From Cruorifilaria tuberocauda (Eukaryota; Nematoda; Chromadorea; Rhabditida; Onchocercidae), in NCBI GenBank assembly GCA_013365365.1, contig JABVXU010000012.1, positions 1 through 64,000 on the forward strand: a DNA stretch of 64,000 nt, given 5' to 3'. A program made the translations under genes and the position numbers. This document shows, one piece after another, positions 45,875 to 59,000 of this stretch. The stretch's first letter is position 1. The number at the start of each line of letters is the position of its first letter. A model generated the notes under the pieces. That model saw nothing but the letters and a program-made list of their open reading frames with translations, was not told the origin of the DNA and made no database searches.

Positions 45875-48333
45875 CTCTAAATTTTCTACAATATCATTAA
45901 AAACAGATTTATACACAACTGTTTTTACAAACACACACATATATACCCTATATAAAGATTCCAACCTTATTAAATCAAATTTTCATCACGCCACTTTCAG
46001 TGATATTTTTATTATCTGGCAATGTTAGCTAAAACATAACTTATAGCCGCATAACAGTTATGACTTGTGAATAGGGAAAAAACCAAGAATCCTAAAAGCA
46101 GAGAGAACTGACACGTGCACAATGTAATAGCAACTTCGAAAAAAGCAAATCCGAAGAATGGTAAACAATATGTAAACAAGGAAAGAAACTCTGAACTATT
46201 GTACTCATAGTTCAAAAAAATTACATTACCTTATAATCGTATATCGATCCGTACAATAGATCGCTTGATAATACGTATGAAAATCCGAACTATAGCTATG
46301 TTAAATCGCTGTGAATTCCAGACAGAAAATTACCAATTAGTAACAAAAATACATCAGAGAAGTTGGCTAAGGTCCAGTCTTGCACTCCAATAACTATCTA
46401 TTGATAAATTGATGGTGATAACAGCGATCCGTATATTATATCACCTGTAAAATCATTTCCAAAGAAATAGACTGCAATAACAGCGGCATATATATGCTCA
46501 TACTATGTAGTATTCAAAAATGATTGCTTTATAAAGAAAGATTTAATGCAAAACTTCAGCTGGACGGAAAAAATCTGACTAGCCAAACACTAAAGATCTT
46601 ATTTACTTATATCACTATCTTTTCAAGTTCCTCGACTACGTTACTGACTTCTTGAATTTTCGGATACTATCGATACTCAATGGTCATATGGTGATTTCAC
46701 TTCGCAGCTAACATATCCGGAAAGACAACTATCCATATTTAAAAAGCACAATTTCAGACGGTGGAAATTTTAGAAGAAAGTTCCATTCGTCTATGTTATT
46801 CAAACTGGAAAAATAAGAAAATAATAGAACCAATCTATTTATTTAAATAATCGCGAAGCTATAATTTCTGTTTAACATAAACAATCAAGAGCTGAAAATT
46901 CCTTTGCAATAAATCACAATGGCGCTTCATATTGCTCCACAAAAAGCTTTCAGGAATAGATTTTCCTACTGATTTCTTGCACTCTAAGCAATATACAACC
47001 ATGAGGATTCAATTGCAAATGAAATGATGGACAACTGATAAACTGCAAAAGTAAGAAACTCTCAGACTTACTGCCTTAACTTAGAGTAAAATTCCCTTAG
47101 ATTAAGAACAAAAACGATAATATGAGAATCAAATGGATCCGTTAAAATTTTCATGACCTGATCTGACAGTACTTCCTAATCATCCTTCGCAGTATAAATA
47201 TTCTGATGCAACTAACATACATGTAAATTGTTTCCCCACTAAGCTTACTGCAATGATTGATATTTATATCAAATGGAAATGAATCAACCGAAAAAGATAA
47301 ACCCTTTCGGGAAATTAGTTAGAACTTACCAGAAACTTCGGCTCGGTATGCTCACCGTATTGTTATACGCTGTCGTAAGTAACTTCACGTCTTGGATACT
47401 TTCGAAATGGCTTAATTGACGTCTAGCTAATAGATAGAAAGAAACGAAAGTCACGTAGCACTCGCAGACCATCCTCATGCGACACAAATACACGTCGACT
47501 ACCGTATCCCTGACGCGACGCAACACTACTGCGTGGGCGCAAAAGTTTTCGTTTCAAAATTGAACTTTGATTTGAACTTCTTCGTGCGTTTCAATTTCCC
47601 CATATGAACGAGTTTTCGCTACGAGACTGATAAAGTCTTTTTCAACTCTCTTCCACCATTTTACAAGAAAAGTCTCTTTTGACTCTTTTTTTTCTCTCCT
47701 TCGTGGCACTGAATTTCGTTTTTGTATGACACTTTTTAACTTCTTTCTTTATCATTTCCGATTGAAATCCTTGACTTTACGTCGCCTTTCCATTTTAATC
47801 TCATTTTTGATATTGCTATTAAATTAAATTTCTATTTCTAATTTTGTCGTCTTATTAAATTCTTACCGGTTCTTCTTGATCTATTTTTTTTCTAATTTCC
47901 CATGATATCTTAATTATCAACTTTGAATTGGATTTTTGATCGCATTATTTGATTTTTATCTTACAAGAAGGAGAATGGTGATGTGAAAAACGAAAATTTT
48001 CAGCAAAGGTGAAAATGAGAGAGTGAAGCATGCAAAATGTTTCAGTCTTTTGATGTAAGGCAGTATTAAAAATATCGGGGGGACTAATTCTTGATTTTGT
48101 TAGGTATTTTCGCAGTAATATATATATATATATATATGATCAACTCATCAACTCTTTACGGGACAACTATATTCCATGCCGTTTTTAGATTTAAGTAAAG
48201 GAAGTGTTATGTTATTATTTAAAGAATTTTAATATGTCAGCGATTTTTAAATTTTATTCGAGTTTGTTGTTTCACGCTCATTGTATCGTTATGTCAATCG
48301 AAATGTAGATTTCTTTTTTTTTCAGACTTGAAA
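45875..48333. other. Intergenic between divergent genes; GC-richer patch
   Basis: CDV3 and MRPL36 point away from each other. A patch at about 47320-47560 with many CG steps (GACGCGACGCAACACTACTG) is the best promoter candidate, possibly bidirectional. The minus frame inside it (47326-47526) is Cys/Arg-rich with no family match and was not called. Pyrimidine-rich DNA follows at 47640-47760. Confidence 0.4.
48118..48137. repeat. (AT)10 microsatellite
   Basis: Ten perfect AT units, about 200 bp upstream of the MRPL36 start codon. Confidence 0.9.
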
Positions 48334-48851
48334 ATGTTATCGGCTGGACGTATCTTTGATGCAGGTTGTCGAAGCTGCCAAACAATATTGCGTAGTTTAT
48401 TGAGTCCAGAAAGTAGCATGTTTGAAAGTCGAGCAAATTTCAAGGTTTCTTTTTCACCTCCTAAATTTAATATTGGTAGATTTTTGCACTTTTTACAGAA
48501 TGTAGAAGTTTGAGATTTATACCGTAATATTTTTGCACCAGCAAACTATTTGATTGGATAAAGTAATCAGTTGAAGAAATAATATTCGATTTTTTAATTT
48601 AAATCTTGATTAGATTCAGCGTGTTCATTTTTTTGATTATACATACTTTGAGACTCTTATAGTATTAAATTTTAATCCTATTTAAATGCTTAATTAGTAA
48701 TATTCATAATATACATTAGGTTCGGCGTCAGTTGAAACTTCGGTGTTCATTTTGCTACTTTATTCGAGTCGATGGTCGCTGGGAAGTGCGATGCACAGAA
48801 TATGGAAAACACCACCAGAAAGAACCGTTTAATGTGAAATTATTGTGGTGA
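48334..48851 (+). CDS. Mitochondrial large-subunit ribosomal protein bL36m
   Basis: Smallest protein of the mitochondrial ribosomal large subunit. Exons 48334-48444 and 48720-48851 (phase 0) encode 80 residues. The second exon is the bL36 zinc ribbon: basic VRRQLKLRC, then CSFCYFIRVDGRWEVRC and KHHQ, giving the C-x2-C...C...H zinc ligands of the family. The first 37 residues (MLSAGRIFDAGCRSCQTILR) form a likely mitochondrial presequence. It ends NVKLLW, lacking the usual short basic tail end. The ATG is 8 bases after a strong acceptor (TTTTTTTTTCAG, ending 48325), so the 5' end is probably trans-spliced. Annotation starts at ATG 48334; the frame is open a few codons further upstream but has no other ATG. 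POLR3C follows 393 bp downstream on the same strand. Confidence 0.94.
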
Positions 48852-49244
48852 ATTGTCAAAAGTATACTGAAAGTCAGTGAAATGTTTATACACTATGATA
48901 ATGCATGAATTAATCACATTTTTACTTTATTATTTTTACTAGTGCTTAAATTGTTCGTTTGAAAATTGTGAGCCATATTGTAAATAATATACTTAGTTAT
49001 TTTGACGTATTATTCGAATATTGAAAATGAATTTTGTTGCAATAAAGTTGCATATAAAACTTGCTCAGTTTCTTAGAATAAACGGCCGCCCTCCTTGATA
49101 ACATGCCAGTATGAGTTTGATACGGATATATTCATGTGAGTAATGTATCAATTAATTCATTGGTTTGAATGAACTATATATCGAAAAATTTCCTATTAAA
49201 GACGTTGGGAATCTTAACAGTGTGTCATATCAGATCATGACGAG
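48852..49244 (+). promoter_or_regulatory. Intercistronic spacer with poly(A) signals, acceptor and mini-uORF
   Basis: AATAAA occurs at 49041-49046 and again at 49077-49082, fitting MRPL36 3'-end formation. A splice acceptor (CATATCAG, ending 49233) lies 11 bases before the POLR3C ATG, fitting trans-splicing of a downstream cistron. Between acceptor and start codon there is a 3-codon upstream frame, ATGACGAGATGA (49237-49248), whose stop overlaps the POLR3C ATG. Confidence 0.5.
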
Positions 49245-52200
49245 ATGAGTTCCACAGAGGTTGACGCATGTGTTGAAATTTTGGAAGATCACTTTGGTCC
49301 GATAGCAGCTGCTGTTGGAAATGTATTGCTGAGCGGAGCTGTATCATTACCGGTTATATACCAGAGATTGCGTAATCAATTCGGAATTACTGAAGTTAGT
49401 TCTTGCGAAATGATGATACTAATCTGTGTTTTCTTTTTAGACCAATCATGTGTCTTTTAGGTTATAATTTAACGTTCTGGATACTCATATATTAGGTTTT
49501 TCAATGTAATACGAGAGAGCTAATTTTGCTTTTGATAATACGTTATCTGATAATACATCATGTCAATCTCGAAAATTCGAAGTCGTTTTGAATGTGACAT
49601 TTACTGAGAAGTATTTGATGTTATTAGTTTCATATCTCTCATATATTTGAGAATATCTAAACATTGGATTCTATGCACGTGAATGCGTGTACTTTTCATG
49701 ATCATTTAGTCAGAGTGTAAAAAAGAGCAAAATTAGTTATAAATTTGCTAAGGATTGGTGAATCATGTAATCACTCATGAATGAATCATATGCTTTTTAT
49801 TATATTTCATTGGAATCAGTGCATCTTATTGTAGAAGCTTTTAGAATAAAATTAACTTGAGGAATGGAAAACTATACAAATAATCTCAGTGACTTTTTTA
49901 AAGAGATCAAGTGTTTTTAAGTTAATTTATACAATTCAAAAAGCATAAATTGATTGCAGATAAGGCGAGCGATGATAATTTTGGAACAGCATGGAATTTT
50001 ACGATTTTCTCGGGACGAACGTCATCGCATAATTTATTCTGCGCAAGTTATTGATATCTTGCGTCTGATACGATCAGCTCGGTGTTCATTTGTTGCCAGA
50101 ACGTTATACGGTGAAATAGCAGAAGCAATATGTGAGGAGATTATCAGCCAGGGACGGTTGACGTGTTCATCATGTATCAGAAGCGTTGCTGCTAGAATGG
50201 AGGTGTCAAGTAATGAAGTATAATTTCGATTTTTCGATCTCGAGTTCGTAATACTTACTATCACTGGCATTCTGGTTAAATGACATTTATAAGGAGAAGA
50301 TGCGTATTTATGAATCTGGATATTTGGGATATATTTATGATATCACAGTCGACACAAGAAATGCTCCATAAAAATTGAAGAGTTCAGAATTTTTACTTAC
50401 GAGATGAACTGAACTTTTTTCTCTAATATCATTCGTAATCATGACTTGTTAAATTTTCAAGTACTTGACCAAAATAAAAAAGAACACTTAATTATGCCTG
50501 ATGAGTTTGATTTAAATTTTTAGATTAAAATTTTTTTTGTCATTTGATCATGATTTTATTGCGATGTGCAAATTTCTGCGAAAAAAAATGATTTCAGGTG
50601 TTAATCATTTCCTTTTCCAGTGTATTTGTTGATGGTTTCATTTGGATGAAATATTCAATTTTTATCAATTTTTTGTTTAATTTTATTTCCAGATAAAAGC
50701 AGTCTTTGCTCGGCTTGCTGAAACGCAATTCGTTATGCGATATCCCAAAGTTGAGAGTAACCTCTTTGGATTTCCTGTTTTTGAGAAGCATCTGGACCCA
50801 TTTGTCATGCCGGATGTAATTGTGGATACAAGGAAACAAGGAAGTAATGGTAAATTTTTTCTGTGAAGAATTGTGCAGATGTTCTAGATATTCTGAGTGT
50901 GCTTTCTCTGCGAACTTTTTTAATAGTATATAGCTTTAGGTACTAAATTTTCGATCATTGTATCGCAATATATTTCAATAGCTGGGAATTTTCGCTTTAT
51001 ACGCTTTGTACCTGTCAGGTAGAATGTTTGGCAGGAACCAATTGTTAGAAATACAAAAGCACATATAAGTCAATTTGCAGTCGATGGTAAATCTCGAAAA
51101 CGGAAAAATCTGAGCAACGAAAGGGAAGATCCAGACAGTGGTATTTATTGGCATTTGAATTATTTACGTTTTGAACGGTATTTACGTGATGAAATGGTTG
51201 TTAATGCATATGAATCTAGTGATGCTGTCCACGAAAATTGTGTCAAAACTTTGAAAGTTTTGCTGAAAATTAGTGAAATGAAAGCTGATTCATTAGCTGC
51301 AGCTTCTTTCCCCATATCTGTAAGTTATAAATATGCAAAAGTTTCTGGAAGACACTGTAGACCGTAATCAAGCGATAATCTCAAAAAAATACTGGCAGTA
51401 TTGGGTCATTCTTCTCTTTATTCACGGAGTCTTTTTGGCGTTAACACAGCTGTTGCGCAACATTGTCTTTGTGCCATATTAACTTTCTAAAACATAATCT
51501 CATTTTATTTGGCTATGATTCTACGATTCTGCAGCACATTGAACTTAATATGAGAAAATTCAGAAAAGAAATTTTTTCAGATTCATGATGTTGTGCGAAC
51601 TGCAAATATGAATGAAATGAGCTTAGGAAAGCATGACATTGAAGTAGCATTACGTTTGCTATGTGAAAGCGGTGGAATTGTCCGAAAAGTTGGGGACACT
51701 GCGGGTGGTCTTTTTGTTGTTGGTAAGTCGAATATAACTGTCTTCATCAATTATCTAAAGCCATAAGTTTTTTTATCATGTATGTGGCCTCACAAAAAGC
51801 TTTTCTGGAATAAATGCATTTTGAAGCTAATTATTGTGATATCTATTGCAGATTTTGAAAAAGCAATAGCTACGCACTGCCAGCGTCATGTCGAATCAGC
51901 CATTCGTGAAAGATTGGATATGCGAGCTGTTCGGGTTTTTCGACTTCTTATACAAAAAGGTTTTCTGGAAGAAGATCACGTGAGTTTTGTAAATGACTAT
52001 GACATTTTTAGCTAGGATGCTCGCGTGAGTTTTATAAGTGGTCTTGACACTTATTAATTACTTATAAATTAATGAAATGAAAATTTGTCAACCGAAAGGC
52101 ACATCCGGAAGTATTGCCATATATTTTGCCAAATTTTAAATGAAGAAATTTTATGACTACAGACTGCATAATTGTGAAGAAAAAGGACATCGAGGTCCAA

Positions 52201-54444
52201 TGGGTTTAAAATTGTATTTTTGGCTTGGATTTGCAACAGTGCAGTAATAAATACATTGTTTCCTTCAGTAGTGGTGCTGTTCTATTTCCGGTGTAATCGA
52301 GCTTTAATTTTGTAATTGATTAATGCTTAATATATGAGTAGGTACTTAGAGTTATGCAAAAAAATTATCACCAGTAGGATTTATGTTTTAGTCGTAATTC
52401 ATCTTTGAACGAAACTGTTCGAAAGATATGGTAGGTTATGAGTTTCATATGAGTGATTCACAACATTCTCTATTAATCCTCATTCATTTGCTGATTAGCT
52501 CATCAAAAAAACACGGTTATTTAAGATTTAGTTATTGCAGGTTGAAAAATTAGCGATGTTATCATCGACGGAGGCACGTAAGCTTTGTTACCAATTATTG
52601 GAGAAGGAATTTGTTTTAATGAAGGTATGTATTTATTTTATTTAGATTTTTTTCAGTTGAAAATTGTTTGTGAATTTCCAACTGTAATTAAACCAGTTTT
52701 TCTAACTGTTACATCACAATACATTTAAATTATATAATATAATTACAAATAGGAATCGCAGAATCATTCTTGTTAAATGATTGTTAATATAAGCATAATG
52801 TTAAATTATAAAGGCGTTGGGGATTATAAATAGAAATGCTAAACAAAATAATAATCACATATAAGCACGTGGAATTTATATGCATATTTTATTATTTGCA
52901 ATGTAAAACTCTGGTTATTTAGCATTGTATTCTCCCAGTTCTTAGTCTCGACATTCAACTTTGAAAAAACAAAGGCTTAAAAAGGATTTCCGTAGTCGAA
53001 TAAGCTTTTTTCTTGTCATTTTATACTCATCTTTTTTGTAATACTTAGTCATTTTAATTATGAGTTTTGCATATTCGGTTTTTACCTCTACTTTTTTAAT
53101 TTTTGATAAATTCATTGGCTTTACAATTACTTTATTTTCCTCAGCATGTGGCCAAAACGAATGATTTTGCACCAGCGCGAACAATTTATCTTTACTATGT
53201 CGATTTAAGTGTGGTGGCTCATAATTTATATTTATTTACTTGTAAGGTATATTTTTATAATTACAATTATCGGTTTTTTTTTTATTTCTTCTTTGCATAA
53301 TAGAATTCAATTTCCTGTAATATTTTGTGTTGTCACACAGATTTCGAAAGTAGTGATTTTACAAAAAAATGTCGTAACTAATTCATATTATACAAAAGAT
53401 TTCTTAAATCCTGCACTAATGCTAATTTAAAAATTACGAAACTTTTTTAGGTATTGAAAAATATAATTATACGGAGACGCCACGAAACTAAAGAACACAA
53501 GTAAGTTATACCACTTTTCTTATTACATTGTTGGTTTGTTTTAGTAAGCTTTCTGAATGAATTCCAAATAATTTTTTAGTTGAAATTTTCCTTAACAATA
53601 ACAATAACAACAATCTTAGGTTGACCCATAATGTAATGAAAATGCATTAAATGAGGACTTACCTAAATATATTGTAAAGAGAAAGGAAGAAGTCTGCATA
53701 AGAAGAGATGCTTCAAAGTATAATTTGATCACAGAAGAGAGGATCAAATTACAAAAGTTTTCCTTCTAGCGAATGAGACTGGCATCTATAGAACTTAGAA
53801 ATCCAAATTCAGTTTGGAACTGCGTTCTCTTAATTCTGTGTGTTTACCGAGCTTTTTTTCTTTTATTTCCATTCTTTCAATTATAAGCTTTTTTTTCTTA
53901 AAATTTTCGCTACACTGAATTCAGAAAGGCTGATTACTAATGTTCATTTACCAATATATTCTATCAACAGCAATATATCTTTGAGATTCAGCTATTTAAT
54001 CTCGCCTCCTTCGCCTCCCTATGTATTCTCATTTTCTCTGCTTCCTTTCTAATGACCTGAATGAATTGGAAACTTTGCTGTTAATCTATAATTTTCAGGA
54101 TTTTAATAGATCGAAATTTGAAAATGGAAACTATTATAGCAAATATTGAAATGGATGAAAATCTTGATGAAGAAACGAAAAAACAACAAGTTTATCTTTT
54201 ATCAATTTTCTTTTTCAACGATTTTTTAGAACTGTTTGCAAAAATGATTATTTGTAAAGTTTAAGTATTATGAAAGTTTTTTCAGATTAGTGAAGTTGAG
54301 GAAATGTATTTGACATCAGGTGATCGCGCTACTTTAGAAAGATATCGGAAGGGTCAAACTACACTGATATGTACTGAAATTGAAATTGACCGTGACATAC
54401 TATTATATACATTGTTTTTGAATTTTGCTAGGCGAAGAGTTTAA
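49245..54444 (+). CDS. RNA polymerase III subunit RPC3
   Basis: Component of the RPC3-RPC6-RPC7 subcomplex of nuclear RNA polymerase III, needed for initiation at tRNA and 5S genes. Eleven exons with matching phases (49245-49394, 49960-50217, 50693-50849, 51081-51319, 51581-51722, 51852-51979, 52541-52624, 53145-53246, 53451-53500, 54099-54189, 54286-54444) give 519 residues, close to the human 534. It is built of winged helices: the first covers ACVEILEDHFGPI...VIYQRLRNQF...IRRAMIILEQHGILRF; a second wing has RTLYGEIAEAICEEIISQGR; the middle has IYWHLNYLRFERYLRDEMV, typical of the family; later DIEVALRLLCESGGIVRK and STEARKLCYQLLEKEFVLMK; a short C-terminal helical tail ends FARRRV. The acidic linker (NIEMDENLDEETKKQQ) is normal. 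The 3-codon uORF over its start is unusual. Confidence 0.94.
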
Positions 54445-55614
54445 AAATATGTAAATACTGTTTTTCTGTCATGTTACTTACTCATCGATTGTTTTGTTTA
54501 ATTTAAAACATAGAGAAATTTTTATCATAATGAAATATCTTAGAATGAAAAATCGAGAAGGGATTGTGCCGTAAATCATGGCCGTAAATCCATTATATCG
54601 ATATTGTAGGAAATATGATGGGAGATTATTACATTTTTTAAAGGGAATTTGTTGTGAATTTTTGTACCGTTGAAACTTTTAATTACAACAAAGTAAAACA
54701 TTTTCGATCGTATTCGGAAATTTTCACGGATTATCTTTTATCTCTCATTCCCATCATTGTTTGTTTTTCGATACTTCTGTGATTATATACCGCCTAATAC
54801 ACATTGCGTAACGTTTCGGATGTTTTTTTTTTTCTAAAAGGATCATTACTTTGCGATTTGTGTAACAGAAATAGTTAGAACACTTCGAGAGCTTAGTTTT
54901 ATGGATTATTATCGTAGTAATGCAGCAATACGGTGATTTCATTTTCTGAACGTATATCATGGTACAAAAAACTTTGGATTCTGTTGCTTAATTGTATAAG
55001 TAACTTTTCAAACTAATATTCTCTAAGTATCGAAAAGTTATCTAAATATATGTAACTTAATTTATAAATAAATATGTGTGACTTGGAAAAGAAAGAAAAA
55101 AGTGTGACGATATTAATAAAGTTCGGAAGTGCAGAGGCTACAGCTACTCAATCAACTGAGATGGCAGAATGATATGATTTACAACGTTGTACTGCTCGCC
55201 GGTACATTTGAAATTTGAACTACAATAATGTTGTAAATAAATTATTTCTTATTTGAACACAACTTATGATATTTTCCGCTAAGAGAAGTAGGTGCAAAAC
55301 GATACATACAAACTAAATCAGTAATTTGGACATTGATTGAGTTTTTATATCAATGATATATTGCTTGTGTCATTCATTCTCTGTTATTTTTCAAGTACCA
55401 TTTGGCGGTGCTTTTTGAAACCTATTATTTGCCGATCATTTTGAAATTTGAACTTTGAAGGAGAGTAGTAACACGCACTGTGAAATATTAAAAACAAGAT
55501 ATATATGATATGCATATAAGGGAAATATTTGTTGCATTATATTTCGACTTTATAGCATTTAAGCTAATTGATAGAGTAAAACAATAGATGATTATTATAT
55601 CTAGATATATATAG

Positions 55615-55735
55615 GTATTGGTTTCTGAGGTTAATTTCATTAATTAATGATGAGATTAGAGAATTAAATGAAATCCTTAGATATCATAATAAGACAGAAG
55701 ACGGAGAAAACATGGAGGAGCTGAAATTTTTGCAA
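55615..55735 (+). CDS. Candidate coiled-coil exon of an unidentified gene
   Basis: Between an acceptor (ATATATATAG) and a consensus donor (CAA|GTATGT), 40 codons stay open: entry after one base of a codon, exit in phase 0. The peptide contains LINDEIRELNEILRYHNKTE then NMEELKFLQ, with leucines and isoleucines in heptad-like spacing, unlike the random AT-rich frames nearby. No neighbouring exon was found, so it could be a chance frame, or an internal exon of a gene whose other exons I missed. Confidence 0.25.
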
Positions 55736-55987
55736 GTATGTCTCTTTTTTGGCTTTAAAGTTAAATGTTATGGTATTGAAATGAGAAGCTGTGATGATAA
55801 GGAAAAGGAATAAAAAATTGCACATTATGCATTTGTTCTTTTCCTTTTAATAAATAATAATATGAGAGTAAAAAAGGAAAGAGAGCAAATGTGATATCGT
55901 TTAAAAGCAATAAAAATTGTTTATTGGTCTCGAAAATATCCGAGGAACAGAAACAGTAAGCGGGGAAAGGAGAACGGTAAGTGGTGC

Positions 55988-56016
55988 TAGTAGTAGTAGT
56001 AGTAGTTGTTGTTGTT
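55988..56016 (+). repeat. (TAG)6 then (TTG)n microsatellite
   Basis: Six TAG units run into TTGTTGTTGTT. Confidence 0.85.
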
Positions 56017-59000
56017 ATAAATTGTATAAGTATTAAGGAATGATAAAGTAATAAAGCAGGAACAGGTGAGGAAAAAAGGCAAGAAAAAGAAAGGTGAATG
56101 ATAGAGCAAAATAAGTATGAAGCAGCAACAACAGCGAAAGCAAGAAGAAAGAAAAAGTAGAAATAACAAATGGCACAATTGGTCTAAGGTTAAGGTTTAT
56201 TGGCCAGAAGGCTTATCATTAATGAATTATTGGTTGTGTGATGCAAAAGAAACGTTTATATTTGTTAATATTGAAATTTATGAACTAATACTATTTAGCA
56301 GTTTCTCATACACATTTTGACCACATCGCTGTAGGCTGCGCTTTGCTTCCCGTCATTTAATTCATCATTTTTCTTTTAATTTAAATTATTTCTATCATTT
56401 CTGCAAGCATGTTTCACTTACATACTATCTATTTATACTTTCCTTTTTTTCGATTTGAGTTAAGGGCTTTACGACTTTTTTTGCAGTTTTTTCTGCTACT
56501 TATTGTTTGTATATTTCGTTAAAAGAACTTTATATTTTAAAGTGAGAAAATTTACTTTAAAAAGAGTTTTTACTTTTGAAGATGCGTAGAGATAAATGTT
56601 TAATATAAAATATGCAAAAAAATTGGTAGTTTCAAAACATAGAATTCATAATTTTGATAAAAATAGAAAAAAATCGATGAATCGATGAACTAATCAACGG
56701 ATCGTTGCAATTTTCATAAAAATAAATCGATGAAAACAGTTATGGAAAACACAGAAATAGAAAAAGAGAGTAAAAATAAATGAAGAAATATCATAAGAAG
56801 CTTCTTGTGTAGCTAAATTTCTTAAAATATCAACGTTTTGTAATTTTTGCAATAAATTTCAGACTCGTGACAATGATTGTTGTTAGCAAATTCGACGTCA
56901 AATACGGTGAAAATATTATGTGAATTTTTTCAGTTGTAAGAATGTCAGTGGGATCGTTGGCTTGCAGTATTATCACTACGTATACGGCATTCTCGCATAT
57001 TTTGAGTGACGTGTAATTAATTTTATTTAAATTTGCAGCTCCAATAATGTTGGAGCTTTTTTCTCATTACGTCATTCATCTACACGTGATATGATTCATA
57101 AAATACACATTTGGCATGTTTAATAAGCTGTTTTATATTATTTTCAATTGAATAAAATTTTCAATTGAAAGAAAAAATTAACTGATGAAATTGTAAGTAA
57201 GCTTTAAAGCTACAATTATTGTATGCAGCAAATTTATTAGCAAAAATTAATTTTGCAACTTTTATACTTTCTGAGACATTTTTAATATTTACACAATAAC
57301 TTTCATCATTTCTCTTCCCTTCCAAACCATTTGAAAGTTTATTGACTGAGTAAAAGAGAGTTGAGAAGAAGAAAAAGGATAGAACGATTTTGTTAGCTTG
57401 TCTATAGGATTCAAATGATACATGCCTGGTGGTAAGTGAGATTAAGCAGAAACAATATGTTTAATGTACACATGCAGAATATTCTATCAGCTTAGCTTTG
57501 ATGTAACCGCTTACCTATGTTTTCAACCATACCTGACATCAATAATAGAAAGGGCGACAAATATATGATCAAAATGACAATATTATCAAATCTATCCATT
57601 TGTCATCACTAATCTTTGGCATACTGTAGTTTGAGGTCAACCAAAGAGAAATCAATTGGATGATTGAGTGCTTAGGAAATTTTCAAATGAATTAATAAAG
57701 TAAATAATAAATTTTCAATTAATTATTGAGGTTGATCATTTAATTGTAATCTGCTTCCAAATAATCGACAACTCTGATATAATTCCCCGGTACTCACTTT
57801 TAAAATCGCAATATCTTAAATTATGATATCTAATACTGACATATTCAAATTGCTGAAAATGATTATAATACGAACTTTTTTCACTTTAGTCACAATTAGT
57901 TTTGCTGCTGCTATTCTGATAACTTTCTGTTTCCAACTAAAATCTGAAATTTGCTTTTATCATTTCGCAAACCTTTTTGAATTAAAATGTATTGGAAAAT
58001 AAAGTGGGAAAAGTTGAAGGAAAGAAGTTTATTGATTGCATTAATCAGAAATGATTATGAAAATTGATAAATGATAATTACAATAAACGGCCATTGATAA
58101 ATGATAGGGAAATTTTCGGAGGGATGAAAGCGAAGGCAGTGATGGAAGTGCAGCTTATTATTCTAACTGTTATCAGTAGGATATGTCAACTTGTGAAGTG
58201 ACATCTTTATTGATATCCTAATTTGATTACAACTAGCGGCATCCTTTCATCCATTTCAAATCAGAGAATATCGGTTCAAACTTACTTCCCTTTCCTCTCT
58301 CGCTCTCTCTTGCTCTTCAAAGACATCTCTTCTTGTCCATCCTTCCTCACCTCATAAAGACTACCATGTCAATTGGACAATTAGAATCATTGGCAGATCA
58401 CAGTGATCAATACCTTTAATTTGTTGTCACTTCATCTCATGTCCGGTAGCTCAAGCCTCCTTCCTTCCGTCCTTCCTTATCCTCAGTTTTATTTCATGGA
58501 ACTTTTATAAACTTTTCTCCAATATGGAAGAAAATATGTGCTAAAATTTTCTCATTAATTTTTCAATTCCAATTTCTATTGAAGCTTAAAACGTTTTTAA
58601 ATTAGTTATTTTTTCTCTTCAACTTCTTAAGAGTTATTAGTGTCCTGATAGTAATAATTGTCACTATCATTAATTGATTGCATGATGTAATGGCCTGGAA
58701 AGGGACCTGGCTAATACAAATTTGGATTTTGATAGATACTTGGATTTTCTTTCCTCACTTTTTTGCCTTATACAACATCTGATAGATCATTAAAACCTCC
58801 AGAGAATTCACACACAAAAGCAAAAATTTAAATCATATTCCAGGTGTAGGATAAGGGTGACTTTCTAAAACTAGCAAATGCAGGATAGAAGTAAACTAAA
58901 TATGGTACAATCTGGATAGTTAAATGTCTTGTATTTCAGCCGGTTGAGAAATAATAAATTTCGCTGAGTATAAAAATCGATCTATGTAACTAACTGCTAT

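Noticed and set aside
47326..47526. 66-codon Cys/Arg-rich minus-strand frame
   Set aside because: Lies in a CpG-richer promoter-like patch with no splice support linking it to CDV3.
56117..56320. 67-codon frame starting MKQQQQRKQEERK
   Set aside because: Its beginning is purine-rich simple sequence and the rest is AT-driven; no splice partner.
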